Part shown: positions 8,634 through 16,514 of the stretch, in pieces
Numbering within the stretch: position 1 is the stretch's first letter
Layout: every line of letters starts with the position of its first letter
From: RGIG6353 sp964558655
Lineage (GTDB): Bacteria; Bacillota; Clostridia; Oscillospirales; SIG627
Assembly: GCA_964558655.1 (NCBI GenBank)
Contig: CAZLEX010000019.1
Location: 1-29,240 of the forward strand
Length of the DNA stretch: 29,240 nt
Reading direction: 5' to 3'
Program-made: the position numbers and the translations under genes
Notes under the pieces: generated by a model
What the model saw: only the letters and a program-made list of their open reading frames with translations
Databases searched by the model: none
What the model was told of the DNA's origin: nothing

Positions 8634-10473
8634 AAAAGATATAGAGAAATATTTGAGAAATGTCGAAAAGCCGGGACGGTATACCGGCGGCGAAGAAGGG
8701 GAAATTTTAAAAAGACGGGAAGATGTCGATGTCAGAATTGCTTTTGCATTTCCGGATCTTTACGAAATAGGTATGTCAAATCTCGGCTTGAAAATATTAT
8801 ATTCCTGCCTGAACAGTCTTGATTTTGTTTGGTGTGAGAGGGTTTTCGCACCCGCTCTTGATATGGCAAACATTATGAAAGAAAATAAAATACCGCTTTG
8901 GGCTTTGGAGAGCGGTGAAAATGTAAGAGATTTTGACTTCTTTGCAATAACGGTTCAGTATGAAGGACTTTATACGAATATACTTTATTTGCTGGACCTC
9001 GCCGGAATACCGTTTTACGCAAAAGACAGAGACGATTCCTTTCCGATATTGCTCGGAGGGGGACCGTGTACATATAATGCCGAACCATTTTGCGATTTTT
9101 TTGATATTCTTTCGATAGGAGAGGGAGAAGAAGCACTTAACGAACTTGCGATTCTTTACAGAGATTCAAAAAAGATGGGAGAAACAAAAAAAGAATTTTT
9201 GTTTCGCGTCGCTACGGAATTGCAAGGGTTTTATGTTCCGTCGCTTTACGATATAGAATATGCAGATGACGGGAAGATTAAGAAAATCGTGTCTTCTCAA
9301 GGCGTACCCGAAAAAGTAAAAAAGCGTTTTGTTAAAGATTTTGATACTGCTCACTATCCCGTAAAACAGGTGATTCCATATATAGAAACGGTTCATGACA
9401 GAGCAACGCTTGAAATCTTCAGAGGGTGTATAAGAGGCTGCCGATTCTGTCAGGCGGGAATGGTAACAAGGCCTGTCAGAGAGAGGTCGCCGGAACTGTT
9501 AAACAGAATTGCACACGATACGGTTTTTTCCTGCGGATATGAAGAAATATCCGTGTCTTCACTCAGTACGAGCGATTATACACACCTGCCCGAACTTACA
9601 AACAAACTTCTTGAGTGGACAGATGAAGAAAAAGTGAGCCTTTCGCTTCCGTCTCTGCGTCTTGACAGTTTTACAAAAGAACTTATGGATAAAGTGATGA
9701 GCTTGAGAAAATCGGGCTTGACATTTGCTCCCGAAGCCGGAACTCAGCGTCTGCGTGATGTAATCAATAAAGGCGTTACCGAAGAAGATCTTACGAGGGC
9801 TGCGTCATGGGCGTTTTCAACGGGAAGAACGGGAATAAAGCTGTATTTTATGTCCGGACTTCCGACGGAAACAGATGAAGATACGGTCGGAATTGCATCT
9901 CTTGCTCAAAAAGTCGTCGATATTTTTTATTCTTCGCCGAACAGACCTCGAGGAAAATCCGTTACGGTGTCCGTGAGCGTTTCCTGCTTTGTTCCGAAAC
10001 CTTTTACTCCGTTCCAGTTTGAACCGCAGGAAAGAAAAGATGTCATTCAAAAAAGGCAGCAGCTTTTGAAAGAAAGCATTACAACAAAAAAAGTACGCTA
10101 TACCTGGCACGATGCAAATGTCAGCTTTATAGAAGCGGTATTGGCTCGCGGAGACAGACGGCTTTCAAAAGTAATTGTCGAGGCGTACCGACTGGGGCAA
10201 ATGTTTGACGCATGGAGTGAACATTTCAGCTTGGAAAGATGGATTAAAGCGTTTGAAAATACAGGTGTGGATCCCGAATTTTACGCATACAGGCGTTTTG
10301 AATATGATGATGTTCTGCCATGGGATATGATTGACGCCGGCGTCTCAAAAGAGTTTCTTATAAGAGAAAACAGAAAAGCACATGAGGGGAAACTTACTCC
10401 CGATTGCCGTACCGGGTGTGCCGGTTGCGGTATTTCCGAATGTGCAATAAGAGGGGAGAAAGATAAAAAATGA
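8626..10473 (+). CDS. Radical SAM protein of the TIGR03960 type
   Basis: A 615-residue protein with an N-terminal cobalamin-binding-like Rossmann region (about 35-180, including the stretch GMSNLGLKILYSCLNS) and a radical SAM core. The cluster motif C268-x3-C272-x2-C275 (RGCIRGCRFC) would bind a [4Fe-4S] cluster and S-adenosylmethionine. A Cys-rich C-terminus (CRTGCAGCGISEC) may bind a second cluster. The family is widespread in Clostridia and other bacteria and its reaction is not established. In many genomes it is fused to, or adjacent to, a DUF2344 protein, and here that partner follows with a 4-base overlap. Start ATG 8626 has GGGGAAAG upstream. The family name comes from overall resemblance, not a search. 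Confidence 0.9.
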   Translation: MIRKDIEKYLRNVEKPGRYTGGEEGEILKRREDVDVRIAFAFPDLYEIGMSNLGLKILYSCLNSLDFVWCERVFAPALDMANIMKENKIPLWALESGENVRDFDFFAITVQYEGLYTNILYLLDLAGIPFYAKDRDDSFPILLGGGPCTYNAEPFCDFFDILSIGEGEEALNELAILYRDSKKMGETKKEFLFRVATELQGFYVPSLYDIEYADDGKIKKIVSSQGVPEKVKKRFVKDFDTAHYPVKQVIPYIETVHDRATLEIFRGCIRGCRFCQAGMVTRPVRERSPELLNRIAHDTVFSCGYEEISVSSLSTSDYTHLPELTNKLLEWTDEEKVSLSLPSLRLDSFTKELMDKVMSLRKSGLTFAPEAGTQRLRDVINKGVTEEDLTRAASWAFSTGRTGIKLYFMSGLPTETDEDTVGIASLAQKVVDIFYSSPNRPRGKSVTVSVSVSCFVPKPFTPFQFEPQERKDVIQKRQQLLKESITTKKVRYTWHDANVSFIEAVLARGDRRLSKVIVEAYRLGQMFDAWSEHFSLERWIKAFENTGVDPEFYAYRRFEYDDVLPWDMIDAGVSKEFLIRENRKAHEGKLTPDCRTGCAGCGISECAIRGEKDKK

Positions 10474-11138
10474 ACGATTTCGTGATTCGCATAGAGTTTA
10501 AAAAATTCGGCGGATTGAAATATATATCTCATCTTGATTTACAGCGTGCCGTTTTAAGATTTATTAAGCGGGCACAAATTCCCATACGCTATACGGAAGG
10601 ATTTAATCCGCATCCCAAAATCGTATTTGCACTGACTATGAGCGTCGGAATGGAAAGCGAATGTGAGCTGGCAGATGTATATATATCAAAATACGAAGAC
10701 GGAAAGCCATTGATAACCCCTGACGAATTTGTCCTGCGTTTGTCACGGGTTCTGCCACACGGTTTGGAAATTGTCAGGGCTTATTTTCCCGAAAAGAAAT
10801 TTTCGGATATAGAAAGTGCCGAATATAATATAACTCTTTACAAAAAGTCTCAAAAAGACCTCTCGCACGTTATTTTCGATATTCTTTCACGTTCGGTTGA
10901 AGTGGTAAAAAAGACAAAAAGCGGTGAAAAAACGGTTGATATAAAACCGCTTGTCAAGGATACGGAAATACTGTCGGACGATGCCGAAAAATGTATCCTC
11001 AAATCAGTCTTTTCGGCAAAGCAAAACGAATACCTAAACCCCGATCTTTTTGTGAAAGGGCTTATCGATTTCGGTTGTTCCGATTGTATAGACAGCTGGC
11101 ATGTCGTAAGAACCGCAATAAACTTTAAGGAGATTTAA
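10470..11138 (+). CDS. DUF2344 / TIGR03936 radical-SAM-linked protein
   Basis: A 222-residue protein beginning FVIRIEFKKFGGLKYISHLD and containing RFIKRAQIPIRYTEGFNPHP, both hallmarks of the DUF2344 family. That family occurs either as a separate protein or as the C-terminal part of the TIGR03960-type radical SAM protein. The start ATG overlaps the previous stop (ATGA) and has GAGGGGAG upstream, so the two are coupled and likely work together. The substrate is unknown; an RNA or ribosome-related modification has been a natural guess but is not shown here. Confidence 0.9.
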   Translation: MNDFVIRIEFKKFGGLKYISHLDLQRAVLRFIKRAQIPIRYTEGFNPHPKIVFALTMSVGMESECELADVYISKYEDGKPLITPDEFVLRLSRVLPHGLEIVRAYFPEKKFSDIESAEYNITLYKKSQKDLSHVIFDILSRSVEVVKKTKSGEKTVDIKPLVKDTEILSDDAEKCILKSVFSAKQNEYLNPDLFVKGLIDFGCSDCIDSWHVVRTAINFKEI

Positions 11139-11139
11139 A

Positions 11140-11721
11140 ATGGACAGGACCGGAGAATTTTACGCACTTTTGTTTCGTTCCAAAAATATTAACCGCTGGG
11201 GTATGATGAGAAATATGTTTCCCGAAAATCTGTCCTCACATTCATGGGAAACGGCAGTACTTACGCACGCACTGGCACTCATAGGCGAAAAAGAATTTTC
11301 CAAAAAATACGATATTGAAAAAATGGTGCTTTTTGCTTTGTATCATGATATGAGCGAGATTTTGACAGGAGATCTTCCCACTCCCGTTAAATATTACAAC
11401 GAAGATATAAAAAACGCTTACAAAAAAATAGAAAATAAAGCCGAAGAAAAAATCACCTCGCTTTTGCGTCGGGATTTTAAAGAAGAATTCGGCAAATTGC
11501 TTTCCCTGAGCGACAACGAGCATAAAATCGTAAAGGCAGCCGATAAATTGTGTGCATATATAAAGTGTATAGACGAACTGTCGGCATCAAACCGCGAATT
11601 TTCGGCGGCCGAAAAAACAATTCGAGACAGCTTGAGTAATTCCGATTGCGAAGAAGTGCTGTATTTTATAAAGAATTACCTTCCTTCGTTTGATAAACCG
11701 CTGGACGATATAACGCTCTGA
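11140..11721 (+). CDS. YfbR-like HD-domain 5'-deoxynucleotidase
   Basis: The 193-residue protein matches the YfbR family (E. coli protein about 199 residues), which dephosphorylates deoxynucleoside 5'-monophosphates. The metal-binding HD set is visible: H34 in LSSHSWETA, H69-D70 in ALYHDMSE, and D135 in VKAADKLCAY. R19-W20 corresponds to the substrate-binding pair near the N-terminus. It starts one base after the DUF2344 stop, with AAGGAG seven bases upstream, so it belongs to the same operon. Its presence behind uvrBA would fit clearing of deoxynucleotides during repair, but that link is inference from position. Confidence 0.9.
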   Translation: MDRTGEFYALLFRSKNINRWGMMRNMFPENLSSHSWETAVLTHALALIGEKEFSKKYDIEKMVLFALYHDMSEILTGDLPTPVKYYNEDIKNAYKKIENKAEEKITSLLRRDFKEEFGKLLSLSDNEHKIVKAADKLCAYIKCIDELSASNREFSAAEKTIRDSLSNSDCEEVLYFIKNYLPSFDKPLDDITL

Positions 11722-11745
11722 ATTTTAAAATTGAGGAATGGTAAT

Positions 11746-12390
11746 ATGAAACTGTTTATTTTTGACCTCGACGGTACCGTTTGCGATACTCTCGAAGATA
11801 TTACATGTGCCGTAAATTTAATGCTTGCCGAGTATTCTTTTCCTCTTTTTACAAAAGACGAAATTAAAAAGAAAATAGGTAACGGTGCGAGAATTCTCGT
11901 AAAAAAATCTCTTCCGGAAAATAAATCGGGAGATGATTGCTTTCTGAATTCGGCGTTGGAGAAATACCGTAAATTTTATTCGGAGCATTGCCTTGATAAA
12001 GTGAAAGTTTATGACGGGCTTGACGATGTATTGTATAATCTTTCAAAGTGCGGAAAAAAACTTGCCGTTGTAACAAACAAGGACCTTAATCATGCCACAT
12101 CCATTACGGAAAAACTGTTGCCCGGTGTTTTTTGCACAGTCATCGGATATGACGGTACATATCCGCACAAACCCGATCCGTCGGCCGTCAATTACATCTT
12201 GAAAAAATACGGAATATCGGCTGAAGATGCCGCTTTTGTCGGAGACAGTCAGGTTGATGTTGAAACGGGCAGAAATTCGGGACTTCTTACGGTAGGGGTA
12301 GAATGGGGATTTAAAGGGCTTGATTCTTACGACAAAAACCGTATGCCCGATATTATCATGACAAACCCGCAGGAACTTTATTATCTGTAA
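11746..12390 (+). CDS. HAD-family phosphatase, phosphoglycolate phosphatase-like
   Basis: A 214-residue HAD hydrolase. Motif I FDLDGTVCDT supplies nucleophile D7 and acid/base D9. A helical cap follows, then motif II VVTNK, a lysine in PHKPDP and motif III VGDSQVDVETGRNSG. The order and spacing match Gph/PgmB-like phosphatases. The start at ATG 11746 is preferred over an upstream TTG at 11731, because the protein then begins MKLFIFDLDGT and GAGG sits 9 bases before it. It is the last gene of the uvrBA operon, followed by a strong terminator. Phosphoglycolate is released during processing of damaged DNA 3' ends, which would suit this context; the actual substrate is not determined by sequence. 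Confidence 0.88.
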   Translation: MKLFIFDLDGTVCDTLEDITCAVNLMLAEYSFPLFTKDEIKKKIGNGARILVKKSLPENKSGDDCFLNSALEKYRKFYSEHCLDKVKVYDGLDDVLYNLSKCGKKLAVVTNKDLNHATSITEKLLPGVFCTVIGYDGTYPHKPDPSAVNYILKKYGISAEDAAFVGDSQVDVETGRNSGLLTVGVEWGFKGLDSYDKNRMPDIIMTNPQELYYL

Positions 12391-12396
12391 AACTAA

Positions 12397-12434
12397 AGCA
12401 AGCACCTGTTTTCAGGTGCTTGCTACATTTTTGC
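12397..12434. terminator. Bidirectional intrinsic terminator
   Basis: A perfect 12-bp stem (AGCAAGCACCTG / CAGGTGCTTGCT) with a TTTT loop lies just after the HAD gene stop, with a short T-run (ATTTTT) on the plus side and TTTAGTTTT on the minus side. It can end both the uvrBA operon and the convergent minus-strand mini-gene. Confidence 0.88.
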
Positions 12435-12437
12435 ACA

Positions 12438-12569
12438 TCAGCCGGCAGCAAAAAGTATGATTATAATCGCAATTATTATAATCCAAATCCAAAGATCGTT
12501 ACTCCAGATTGAACTGTTGCAGGTGTTACAATCGCTATTGCAAAGGGAAGAGTTGTTACAGCAAGCCAT
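12438..12569 (-). CDS. Small Cys/Asn-rich membrane protein, 43 residues
   Basis: ATG at 12569 (minus) is preceded by a near-perfect AGGAGG at 12579-12584, nine bases upstream, which strongly supports translation. The protein begins MACCNNSSLCNSDCNTC (five cysteines in the first 17 residues), passes through SNDLWIWI and ends in a run of isoleucines forming one membrane segment (about residues 27-41) and AAG. This layout, a Cys/Asn-rich head with a short C-terminal hydrophobic tail, recalls small YjcZ-like and high-cysteine proteins of spore formers, which may be coat or membrane components. The function is unknown. It is convergent to the HAD gene and shares its terminator; the upstream region has CATAAGAT, which might be a sporulation-type -10. 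Confidence 0.75.
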   Translation of the reverse strand: MACCNNSSLCNSDCNTCNSSIWSNDLWIWIIIIAIIIILFAAG

Positions 12570-12705
12570 TGTCTCAAACCTCCTTTCTGTTTGTATCTTA
12601 TGTACCCCCATGCTTTAATGTTAAATATATTGACCTGTTATAAAAACCAATGCCGAAAAAATCAAAAAGTTTTTGCTTTTTAAAAGAGTTTTTTGCGTCA
12701 AAGTA

Positions 12706-12733
12706 TTGAATTGTAAAATTATTTTGGTATAAT
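12706..12733 (+). promoter_or_regulatory. Promoter of metG-tatD
   Basis: TTGAAT (12706-12711) and TATAAT (12728-12733) are separated by 16 bases. Transcription would begin around 12740, downstream of an in-frame ATG at 12735, which supports the GTG at 12771 as the real metG start. The leader is too short for a T-box. Confidence 0.75.
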
Positions 12734-12770
12734 AATGTATATAAGTAATGAAATTGAAAGGACAGCAAAA

Positions 12771-14711
12771 GTGAAAGAAAAATTTTATATAACGACAGCC
12801 ATTGCATATACTTCGCAAAAGCCTCATATAGGCAATACTTACGAGGTTGTTTTTACAGATGCGATTGCACGCTTTCAAAGACTTATCGGCCGTGATGTGT
12901 TTTTTCTGACAGGTACGGACGAACACGGTATAAAAATTGCCGAATACGCTAAAAAAGCGGGGATAGAACCGCAGGAATATGTAGACAGGGTTTCGGGTGA
13001 GGTCAGACGGATTTGGGATATGTGCGGTGCGACTTACGACAAGTTTATTCGTACAACGGATCCCGAACACAAAAAAACCGTAACAAAGATATTCAATAAG
13101 CTTTACGAACAGGGCGATATCTATAAAAGCCGTTATGAAGGGTGGTACTGTACTCCTTGCGAAACTTTTTACACAGATTCGCAGATTGTTGACGGTAAAT
13201 GTCCCGACTGCGGTGCCGAAGTTAAGAGGGCACAGGAAGAAGCATATTTCTTCAAGATGTCAAAATATCAGAAAAAACTTGAGGAATATATAGAAAACAA
13301 TCCCGACTTTATATCTCCCGAACCCCGAAAAAAAGAAATGATTAATAATTTTTTGAAACCCGGCCTTCAGGATTTGTGCGTTTCGAGAAGTTCTTTTACA
13401 TGGGGAATACCGGTTGAATTTGACACTAAACACATTATATATGTGTGGATTGACGCTCTTTCAAACTATATAACCGCACTCGGATATGATACGGACGACA
13501 AAAACAAAGGCGAGCTTTACAAAAAGTATTGGCCTGCCGATGTGCATATTATAGGCAAGGATATATTAAGATTTCACACTATCTATTGGCCGATAATTTT
13601 GATGGCTTTGGCAGAACCTCTTCCAAAACGCGTTTTCGGGCATCCGTGGTTTTTGTCCGGAGTTGATAAAATGTCAAAATCAAAAGGGAATACCGTTTAC
13701 GCAGATGATTTAATATCGTATTTCGGCGTTGATGCGGTAAGGTATTACCTCATAAGTCAGATGCCTTATGTGCAGGACGGCAGCATAACTTACGAAAACT
13801 TTATAAAAGTTTATAATTCCGACCTTGCCAACACTTTCGGTAACCTCGTTTCCAGAACCGTTGCAATGAATAAGAAATATTTCGGGTCAGTTGTTCCGAT
13901 ACGCTGCGAAATGACAGAACTTGATGAAGAACTCGTTTCCGCCTGCAAAAAAGCTGTTAGCGAAACAAAAACTCTCATGGAAGAATTCCGTGCGTCCGAA
14001 GCCGTTGAGCGTGTATTTGAACTGTTAAAGCGGGCGAATAAGTATATCGACGAAACAATGCCGTGGGCACTTGCAAAGGACGAAAATCAGAAATCTCGCC
14101 TGTCAACTGTTATTTACAACCTTTTGGAAGTAATACGGGTATCGACGGTTCTCCTTTCTCCCGTTATACCGTTTTCCTGCGAAAAAATCAAAAAAGCTTT
14201 TACGAATACTTCATTCGACTGGGAAAGTGTTTCCGATTTCGGATTTCTCACTTGCGGTACGGTAATTGAAGATACGGGAATACTGTTTTCCAGAATTGAC
14301 GAAGAAGAGATGCTCAAAAAAATATACAGTGACAATGCCGCAAAATCTTCAAAAAGCGAAAAAAGCACAAATGTTGTCACGGTTGACGAAATAACGATAG
14401 AACAGTTTTCTCAGGTATGCTTAAAGTGTGCCGAAGTTGTTTCCTGCGAAAAAGTGGAAAAATCCAAAAAGCTCCTGAAACTTCAGCTCAGTTTGGGAGA
14501 TGAAACGAGGCAGGTCGTTTCCGGCATTGCCGAAAGCTATTCCTGCGAAGATATGATAGGAAAGAAAGTAATTCTTGTGTCAAATCTTAAACCGGCAAAG
14601 CTCATGGGGATTGAAAGCTTCGGGATGATTTTGGCGTCGAAAAATTCCGACGGTTCTCTGCGTGTGGTATTCCTCGATAAAGAAACCGAAAACGGAGCTG
14701 TGATAAGATAA
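12771..14711 (+). CDS. metG: Methionyl-tRNA synthetase with C-terminal tRNA-binding domain
   Basis: This enzyme charges tRNA-Met with methionine. Starting at GTG 12771 it has 646 residues and begins (M)KEKFYITTAIAYTS, as the family does. GAAAGGA lies 8 bases before this start, and the promoter -10 box excludes the longer ATG form. The class I HIGH motif is PHIG at 18-21, and KMSKS is at 300-304. A zinc knuckle has cysteine pairs at 127/130 and 144/147. The last 100 or so residues form a Trbp111-like OB-fold tRNA-binding domain (VDEITIEQF ... ESFGMILAS), typical of longer Firmicute enzymes. The stop overlaps the tatD start (TAATG). Confidence 0.97.
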   Translation: MKEKFYITTAIAYTSQKPHIGNTYEVVFTDAIARFQRLIGRDVFFLTGTDEHGIKIAEYAKKAGIEPQEYVDRVSGEVRRIWDMCGATYDKFIRTTDPEHKKTVTKIFNKLYEQGDIYKSRYEGWYCTPCETFYTDSQIVDGKCPDCGAEVKRAQEEAYFFKMSKYQKKLEEYIENNPDFISPEPRKKEMINNFLKPGLQDLCVSRSSFTWGIPVEFDTKHIIYVWIDALSNYITALGYDTDDKNKGELYKKYWPADVHIIGKDILRFHTIYWPIILMALAEPLPKRVFGHPWFLSGVDKMSKSKGNTVYADDLISYFGVDAVRYYLISQMPYVQDGSITYENFIKVYNSDLANTFGNLVSRTVAMNKKYFGSVVPIRCEMTELDEELVSACKKAVSETKTLMEEFRASEAVERVFELLKRANKYIDETMPWALAKDENQKSRLSTVIYNLLEVIRVSTVLLSPVIPFSCEKIKKAFTNTSFDWESVSDFGFLTCGTVIEDTGILFSRIDEEEMLKKIYSDNAAKSSKSEKSTNVVTVDEITIEQFSQVCLKCAEVVSCEKVEKSKKLLKLQLSLGDETRQVVSGIAESYSCEDMIGKKVILVSNLKPAKLMGIESFGMILASKNSDGSLRVVFLDKETENGAVIR

Positions 14712-15508
14712 TGCCGCTGTTTGATTCTCACGCACATTACGATGACGAAAAATTTAATGAAAACCGTGAGGAAATTATAGAGGGTTTGTGTCATGTAAGC
14801 GACACAAACCCTTTGGGAGTTTCAACGGTATTAAATTCGGCGTCGGATATTAAGTCGTCGCAGGCAGCCCTCGCACTTGCCGAAAAGTATTCTTTCTTTT
14901 ACTCTTCTTGCGGTATCCACCCGCACGAAGCACAGAATGTGGAAAACGGTTTTGAAAAAATTCTCGAAAGTTATCTGAAACATGAAAAAGTCCGTGCAAT
15001 AGGCGAAATCGGACTTGATTATCACTATGATTTTTCTCCCCGCGGTATTCAGAAGGATATTTTTAAAAAACAGCTACAGCTGGCGGCCGAACTCGATTAT
15101 CCCGTAATAATTCATGACCGTGAAGCACACGGCGACTGCATGGAAATCATAAGGAAAATAAAGGCGAGAGGCGTTTTTCATTCTTTTTCCGGAAGTGCCG
15201 AAATGGTTAAGGAAGTCGTACGGCTGGGATATTATGTGTCTTTCAGCGGTACGGTAACATTTAAAAACGCTTCGGGAATTTTAAAGGCTGTTGAGAGCGT
15301 TCCCTACGAGAGACTTCTTATCGAAACAGATGCACCTTATTTGGCACCCACACCTTACAGGGGGCGTGTAAATACATCGGAATATATGTATGAAACCGCA
15401 TTGAAAATTGCACAGGTGAGAGGCGTGAGTGTTGAGTATATTGCCGATATAACGCACAAAAACGCTTGTGAACTGTTTGGAATAAAAAACCGTAATTTAT
15501 CTATGTAA
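14711..15508 (+). CDS. tatD: TatD family metal-dependent hydrolase/DNase
   Basis: A 265-residue TIM-barrel metal hydrolase. Ligands are visible in DSHAHYDD (H7, H9), GEIGLDYHYD, VIIHDREAH, FHSFSG and ETDAPYLAP. The family includes 3'-5' DNases and D-aminoacyl-tRNA-related hydrolases, so the exact substrate is open. It is translationally coupled to metG (the ATG overlaps the metG stop). The pairing metG-tatD, often with rsmA nearby, is common in Firmicutes, and here rsmA lies 3 kb downstream. Confidence 0.95.
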   Translation: MPLFDSHAHYDDEKFNENREEIIEGLCHVSDTNPLGVSTVLNSASDIKSSQAALALAEKYSFFYSSCGIHPHEAQNVENGFEKILESYLKHEKVRAIGEIGLDYHYDFSPRGIQKDIFKKQLQLAAELDYPVIIHDREAHGDCMEIIRKIKARGVFHSFSGSAEMVKEVVRLGYYVSFSGTVTFKNASGILKAVESVPYERLLIETDAPYLAPTPYRGRVNTSEYMYETALKIAQVRGVSVEYIADITHKNACELFGIKNRNLSM

Positions 15509-15660
15509 AGCACAGCTTTCCGAGAGTAAAGTTACACATCATTTGTTTTACAAGTCCTTCTCCCGTACGGCTTGTGCATATTTTCAACACTGTATTTTAT
15601 TCCGAATTGAAAAAAAGAGACACAATCAGTGTAACACAAAAAAACAAAAGGAGAATAAAA

Positions 15661-16308
15661 GTGGTTAAAATTTCACCGTCAATGCTTGCAAGCGATTTTT
15701 CGTCGCTTTCTTCGGAAATTTCAAAAATAGAAAACAGCGGTGCCGACTGGGTACATCTCGATGTTATGGACGGCGTTTTTGTTCCGAATATCTCTTTCGG
15801 AGCCCCTGTGATAAAATCAATAAGAAATAAAACAGGTCTTATATTCGATGTACATCTTATGATTGTGGACCCGGTGCGTTACATTGAAGATTTTGTAAAA
15901 GCGGGTGCCGATATCATTACATTTCATTATGAGAGTTGCGATAATCCGGACGAAGTGATTGACCTTATTCATTCTTTCGGGAAAAAGGCGGGAATTGCCT
16001 TAAAGCCCGCAACGCCGGTAAGCGTACTTGAAAAATTGATTGATAAAACGGATATGATACTTATAATGACGGTTGAACCCGGATACGGAGGTCAATCGCT
16101 CATAGAATCCACTCTTGAAAAAATTTCGCAAGCTCACGAAATGATAAAAATGAGTAAGAGGGATATTGAGCTTCAGGCAGACGGCGGTATTTACGAGGAA
16201 AATGTTAAAGAACTTTTGAAACGCGGACTTACGGTAGTTGTTGCGGGATCTGCCGTGTTTAAGAGTTCCGATCCCGCTGCCACCGTAAAAAATTTACGCA
16301 CTTTATAA
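15661..16308 (+). CDS. rpe: Ribulose-phosphate 3-epimerase
   Basis: Interconverts ribulose 5-phosphate and xylulose 5-phosphate in the pentose phosphate pathway. From GTG 15661 the protein has 215 residues and begins MVKISPSMLASDF, as the family does; an in-frame ATG at 15574 would add an unrelated tail and lacks a ribosome binding site, while AAAGGAG sits 8 bases before the GTG. Metal and substrate motifs are HLDVMDGVFVPN, DVHLMIVDP, HYES, VEPGYGGQ and QADGGI. The 152 bases between tatD and this gene contain no gene that I can support. The stop codon overlaps the stop region of the next, convergent, small gene. Confidence 0.96.
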   Translation: MVKISPSMLASDFSSLSSEISKIENSGADWVHLDVMDGVFVPNISFGAPVIKSIRNKTGLIFDVHLMIVDPVRYIEDFVKAGADIITFHYESCDNPDEVIDLIHSFGKKAGIALKPATPVSVLEKLIDKTDMILIMTVEPGYGGQSLIESTLEKISQAHEMIKMSKRDIELQADGGIYEENVKELLKRGLTVVVAGSAVFKSSDPAATVKNLRTL

Positions 16309-16455
16309 GTCGTCGGCATCCTGAATGGGCTTTTCCGTCGGATTTTCGGGCTTACCCGTGTATGAACCTTGCGGATCTGTCTTTGGAGAATACAGCGATG
16401 TCAGTTTTTTTGCTTTCTTTGTAGGATTTTTTGGTGCCGGCTTTTTTTCTTTCAT
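16303..16455 (-). CDS. Small basic protein ending QDADDL, 50 residues
   Basis: ATG at 16455 (minus) follows GAGGTG nine bases upstream. The protein is a Lys/Pro-rich head (MKEKKPAPKNPTKKAKK), then SLYSPKTDPQGSYTGKP and an acidic end PIQDADDL. I recall similar short proteins with a DxQGSYTG and QDADDL pattern in Clostridia, which supports a real gene, but no function is known to me. It converges on rpe: its TAA occupies 16303-16305, directly abutting the rpe TAA at 16306-16308, so the coding regions overlap by 6 bases and no room is left for a terminator between them. Confidence 0.75.
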   Translation of the reverse strand: MKEKKPAPKNPTKKAKKLTSLYSPKTDPQGSYTGKPENPTEKPIQDADDL

Positions 16456-16514
16456 TTAATCACCTCAGGATATTTTGTGAGGTTTTAATCGATATAATGC
16501 GGAGGTAGAGAAAA

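Noticed and set aside
12735..12770. ATG 12735 as the metG start
   Set aside because: It would lie upstream of the expected transcript start, has no ribosome binding site and adds residues absent from the family.
15509..15660. A small gene or clear promoter between tatD and rpe
   Set aside because: No frame with a ribosome binding site other than that of rpe, and -35/-10 pairs there have poor spacing.
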